From NCBI GenBank assembly GCA_011365025.1, contig RDOF01000013.1:13055-77054 (forward strand): a DNA stretch of 64,000 bases. Direction: 5' to 3'. The translations under genes were made by a program, and so were the position numbers. A model generated the notes under the pieces. The model had not been told where the DNA came from and searched no databases. It worked only from the letters and a program-made list of their open reading frames with translations. This document shows positions 61,660 to 64,000 of the stretch, piece after piece (the first letter of the stretch is position 1; every line of letters begins with the position of its first letter). The stretch comes from Candidatus Thorarchaeota archaeon. GTDB taxonomy: Archaea; Asgardarchaeota; Thorarchaeia; Thorarchaeales; Thorarchaeaceae.

Positions 61660-63015
61660 ATGCACGCAAGAAAATACATCACCATGGCGCTAGTCATGTC
61701 ATTGCTACTACCTACTTTCATCGCACCATTCGCGACAGCCTCATACATACCGGGTTCGGAGGCTGCGATCTTTGGACATACCTTTGATGAGGAGTATTGG
61801 ACAAACAGCTCCCTCTTCATCGAAGGGGAGGAAGGTGGAAATGCCAGTCTCACTGCGTCCTATGTAGGAGTTGGAGAGTTCTCTGCGTTCCTTATAGCTT
61901 TCAATGAGTTATACACGGTTGAAGGTGACAAATTCACCATTCCATACCAGTTGTTCGGAATGCACTACAAGACTCCGGAGAACAAGGAGGTCTTCATAGG
62001 AGCCATATTCGCCTTTCTAATGGCCCACATTGAATCTTATGGAGATAACAATCTTCCCGACGTAGGGCATGACCAAATATACTATGTAATGCCATACGGC
62101 GGGGAAGGCAACCCCTGGAATGTTTCATCCACGACTGAGCCAATCGAAGCCATCAAGTTAGGTGAAAATCACTACCGATTTGGTATGACATACTACAATA
62201 TTACTGCCAGAGTCATCGGCGGGAATAATCCGATAGAATTTCTGATCGGTCTGCTTGCACCAGTAATTACCGTTCTTATTAGTGAGTTGACAGTCGAGTA
62301 CGACATCGTCATCGATGAAACCGGAGAAGTCCACGCAGAAACACTCTACACAGTAGGGCAGGTGAATAATGCCAGTATCGGCCTTACTACAGAGTTTCCT
62401 GTGTCAGAGGTTCTTACATCCAACTGGAAACTAACCGCAGTACACTATCTGTCCATTTTTACGAGTAACTACCGCGTAGTACGAAGCTCGACCGGAAACA
62501 CAGTGGCCAGACCAACTGGAACAGTGGCTTTCGACGACAATCTAACAATTCAGGTCGGCAATGACAATGAGCGAGCTTTCGACATAGGTCTTGGAAGAGA
62601 ATACACGCTCTGGAACGAAACCACAGATCCTTGGACAAACAATGGTACCTACAATGCCCTCAATTGTCTCTTGCAGGCCAGACTTGCAGACCGTCTTCTT
62701 ATTGCCTGGCAGGCACCTCTGTCAATATTCCTCTTTGCACATATGGGCTATGCTTTGTCTGAGCAGTTGCAAAACACATACGCCAATGTGCAGGAGATGG
62801 TTGAGAACGCTGGAACCGCCTTTGACAACACTCAGTGGTGGTACGGTGTTGCCTTCCCCAGCTGGAATGGCTTGAGAATCGAGCAAGACCCTGCATATAC
62901 TGCCTACACAAACTTGGCGGTGACTGATGATGGTGATGGCAGCGGTTTGGGATTCCTTGTGATTGTTGGAGTAATTGCCATCGTAGTAATTCTAGCTATT
63001 CGACGTAGAAGATAG
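61660..63015 (+). CDS. Secreted, C-terminally membrane-anchored surface protein
   Basis: 451 residues. The N-terminal signal peptide (basic RK followed by ITMALVMSLLLPTFIAPFATAS) is followed by a large extracellular part with several N-glycosylation sequons (NSS, NAS, NVS, NIT, NAS, NLT, NET, NGT). An internal hydrophobic stretch (FLIGLLAPVITVLIS) may be buried or membrane-associated. The C-terminus is a short Asp/Gly linker, one transmembrane helix (LGFLVIVGVIAIVVILAI) and RRRR. No family is recognised. It probably sits on the outer face of the cell membrane. Confidence 0.75.
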   Translation: MHARKYITMALVMSLLLPTFIAPFATASYIPGSEAAIFGHTFDEEYWTNSSLFIEGEEGGNASLTASYVGVGEFSAFLIAFNELYTVEGDKFTIPYQLFGMHYKTPENKEVFIGAIFAFLMAHIESYGDNNLPDVGHDQIYYVMPYGGEGNPWNVSSTTEPIEAIKLGENHYRFGMTYYNITARVIGGNNPIEFLIGLLAPVITVLISELTVEYDIVIDETGEVHAETLYTVGQVNNASIGLTTEFPVSEVLTSNWKLTAVHYLSIFTSNYRVVRSSTGNTVARPTGTVAFDDNLTIQVGNDNERAFDIGLGREYTLWNETTDPWTNNGTYNALNCLLQARLADRLLIAWQAPLSIFLFAHMGYALSEQLQNTYANVQEMVENAGTAFDNTQWWYGVAFPSWNGLRIEQDPAYTAYTNLAVTDDGDGSGLGFLVIVGVIAIVVILAIRRRR

Positions 63016-63032
63016 TTTCAGTTTCATTCTTT

Positions 63033-63054
63033 GGGGGCATTCAGCCCCCTTTTT
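63033..63054 (+). terminator. GC hairpin with U-run after the surface-protein gene
   Basis: GGGGGC-ATTCA-GCCCCC followed by TTTTT, the clearest intrinsic-terminator-like element in the window. It is 18 bp after the stop of the surface-protein gene. Confidence 0.85.
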
Positions 63055-63082
63055 ACTTTCTTTTCGGCTTCGTTTCTCCATT

Positions 63083-63742
63083 CTAAACCAGAGGAGTGCC
63101 AACGAAGGTAGTCCAGAGCCAAAGCCCAGCGAATACCAAGATGGCTCCAAAACAGCATCCCACAAGGCAATCTGTCGAATCGGGAGCTTCCACCCAGCTA
63201 CGAGAAACTCTTCTTACTTTCTTGGCGTGCACTGAAGGATTTGCCGCTTTAAAGGCGGTCAGAAGAATTTCGTTGGTAAAACGCACCGGACCATCTGCGG
63301 TCCAGTCGAAGAAGAACCTTCGAGGGCCCGAGGTTTCAAACTGATTCGAGGAGATGCGCGTAGACGAGAAGAAGGTCAGTAGTATACTCACTATCAGAAT
63401 ACCTGCAATGAATGCCTGAAGAAAGTCAGGAATGAAAATGAGAAGTATCTGCATGTAGAGCAGAGGGAGCAGGCTCAGAACAACAGCAATAATGGCTAGT
63501 ACCGTCGAAACTCTCTTCCTCCTGGGAAGGAGCTCCTCCATCTCCTTAGCTGCAATCGGTTCGCATTCTTTGCAGAGAAAGATTTGAGCGTGTAGGGCAA
63601 CATCGTAGGTTCGATAGTTGTGCCCCATGATCCCAACCTTCTTGGTCTTCTGACGCACTACGCTAACTCCCTCGCCGATGAGGTCTTCCTCACGTGTAGA
63701 GCCGCATCGAGCGCAGACTTTAGGCCATGCTATGCCACTCAT
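63083..63742 (-). CDS. Zinc-ribbon and transmembrane protein of unknown function
   Basis: 219 residues. It starts with a short zinc ribbon (WPKVCARCGSTREEDL, completed by FLCKECEPI about 40 residues later), then has two hydrophobic helices (STVLAIIAVVLSLLPLLYMQIL and an FLQAFIAGILIVSIL segment). A ~70-residue soluble stretch follows, then a final helix near the C-terminus. It is therefore a membrane protein with a cytosolic ribbon domain. Family unknown. Confidence 0.65.
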   Translation of the reverse strand: MSGIAWPKVCARCGSTREEDLIGEGVSVVRQKTKKVGIMGHNYRTYDVALHAQIFLCKECEPIAAKEMEELLPRRKRVSTVLAIIAVVLSLLPLLYMQILLIFIPDFLQAFIAGILIVSILLTFFSSTRISSNQFETSGPRRFFFDWTADGPVRFTNEILLTAFKAANPSVHAKKVRRVSRSWVEAPDSTDCLVGCCFGAILVFAGLWLWTTFVGTPLV

Positions 63743-63832
63743 AGATTCAACTCCGCGCTTTCGACATCCAGATGGGTCTATTAAATGCTACTAGCGGAAA
63801 TCAGCGCGAAGGGAGAATCGGTTCGTGAAAGT

Positions 63833-64000
63833 TCAGCTCTTCTTTGTGCGGGTCTCAATGTAGTAGTACTCGCCACTAGCCTTCTGTTGGCTGTCCAGTC
63901 GTGAACCATCTTTGTTGACTCTGGGCCTACCAGTTTGTGGGTCTCGCCTGAAGGTCACACCCATCTGTTTGAGAAATGCATTCATTCCACGACGCAGTGT
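63833..64000 (-). CDS. ABCE1/Rli1 ribosome-recycling ATPase, C-terminal 55 residues
   Basis: The frame is open to the window edge, and only the last 55 codons are inside. The visible tail reads FLKQMGVTFRRDPQTGRPRVN followed by KDGSRLDSQQKASGEYYYIET, the diagnostic C-terminus of archaeal and eukaryotic ABCE1 (FR-RDP-x-x-GRPR-x-NK-x-x-SRLD...Q). ABCE1 splits ribosomes after termination using two ATPase domains and two iron-sulfur clusters, which lie outside the window. Confidence 0.93.
   Translation of the reverse strand, partial: TLRRGMNAFLKQMGVTFRRDPQTGRPRVNKDGSRLDSQQKASGEYYYIETRTKKS

Noticed and set aside
1..64000. CRISPR arrays, insertion sequences, prophage genes and rRNA
   Set aside because: No regularly spaced repeats, transposase or integrase motifs, phage structural genes or rRNA-like stretches were seen.

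Overview
The window reads as a chromosomal segment of an Asgard archaeon, most likely of the Thorarchaeota type. Archaeal information-processing genes are present: TFB, family B DNA polymerase, NurA-HerA-Mre11-Rad50, archaeosine synthesis (ArcS/RaSEA) and the C-terminus of ABCE1. So are archaeal metabolic markers: a UbiA-type ether-lipid prenyltransferase and bifunctional FBP aldolase/phosphatase. Alongside them lies a compact set of eukaryote-like ESCRT genes, which is the diagnostic Asgard feature. No rRNA, CRISPR, transposon, prophage or integrase is seen. Genes are tightly packed on both strands, with many 4-bp overlaps and hairpins at gene ends, mostly at convergent junctions.

Layout. 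1-5 kb: end of a Yip1-like membrane protein, DGGGP synthase, and a three-gene operon of DUF6125, an endonuclease IV-like TIM barrel and a Trm11-like protein; then a longin-like protein. 5-11 kb: TFB, ArgRS, and the TldE/TldD pair. 11.4-16.9 kb: the ESCRT island, comprising a B-box/coiled-coil/GRAM-PH/steadiness-box protein, an ESCRT-III (Snf7) protein, a small unknown protein, Vps4 with an MIT domain, Vps25, and a Vps28-EAP30 fusion. 17-25.6 kb: AspRS, a winged-helix regulator, a hydrolase, an orphan DNA methyltransferase, small membrane proteins, a class III aminotransferase and two poorly known proteins. 25.7-30.8 kb: PolB, a PPC protein, a HIT hydrolase and an IFT52-like (GIFT) coiled-coil protein. 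30.8-34.1 kb: two tandem GT-C-like membrane proteins. 34.2-40.6 kb: the nurA-herA-mre11-rad50 operon. 40.9-43.8 kb: a degenerate metallo-beta-lactamase protein, a DUF11-repeat protein without signal peptide, and a small protein. 43.9-49.6 kb: an Hrq1/MrfA-like helicase, ArcS and RaSEA in one operon. 49.8-53 kb: two thioredoxins, a gamma-carbonic-anhydrase-like protein, a degenerate M24 peptidase and two tRNA-Arg genes. 53-64 kb: DNA-binding regulators, NIF3-like and DUF89 proteins, TIM, an alcohol dehydrogenase, a Par14-like parvulin, FBP aldolase/phosphatase, uridine phosphorylase, a surface protein, and the end of ABCE1.

How the genes may work together. The ESCRT island carries candidate ESCRT-I (steadiness box; Vps28), ESCRT-II (EAP30; Vps25), ESCRT-III and Vps4 functions in under 6 kb, but no ubiquitin, E1 or E2 gene. 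The B-box plus GRAM/PH protein is a candidate adaptor that would link membrane binding to the ESCRT-I core. Longin-like, GIFT and Par14-like proteins elsewhere add to the eukaryote-like content. A second recurring theme is enzyme-family proteins that have lost key active-site residues (MBL, M24, NIF3, gamma-CA and Trm families). Only the sequence was read. Family assignments rest on remembered motifs, no database search was run, and start codons were adjusted where a Shine-Dalgarno site or family length argued for it.
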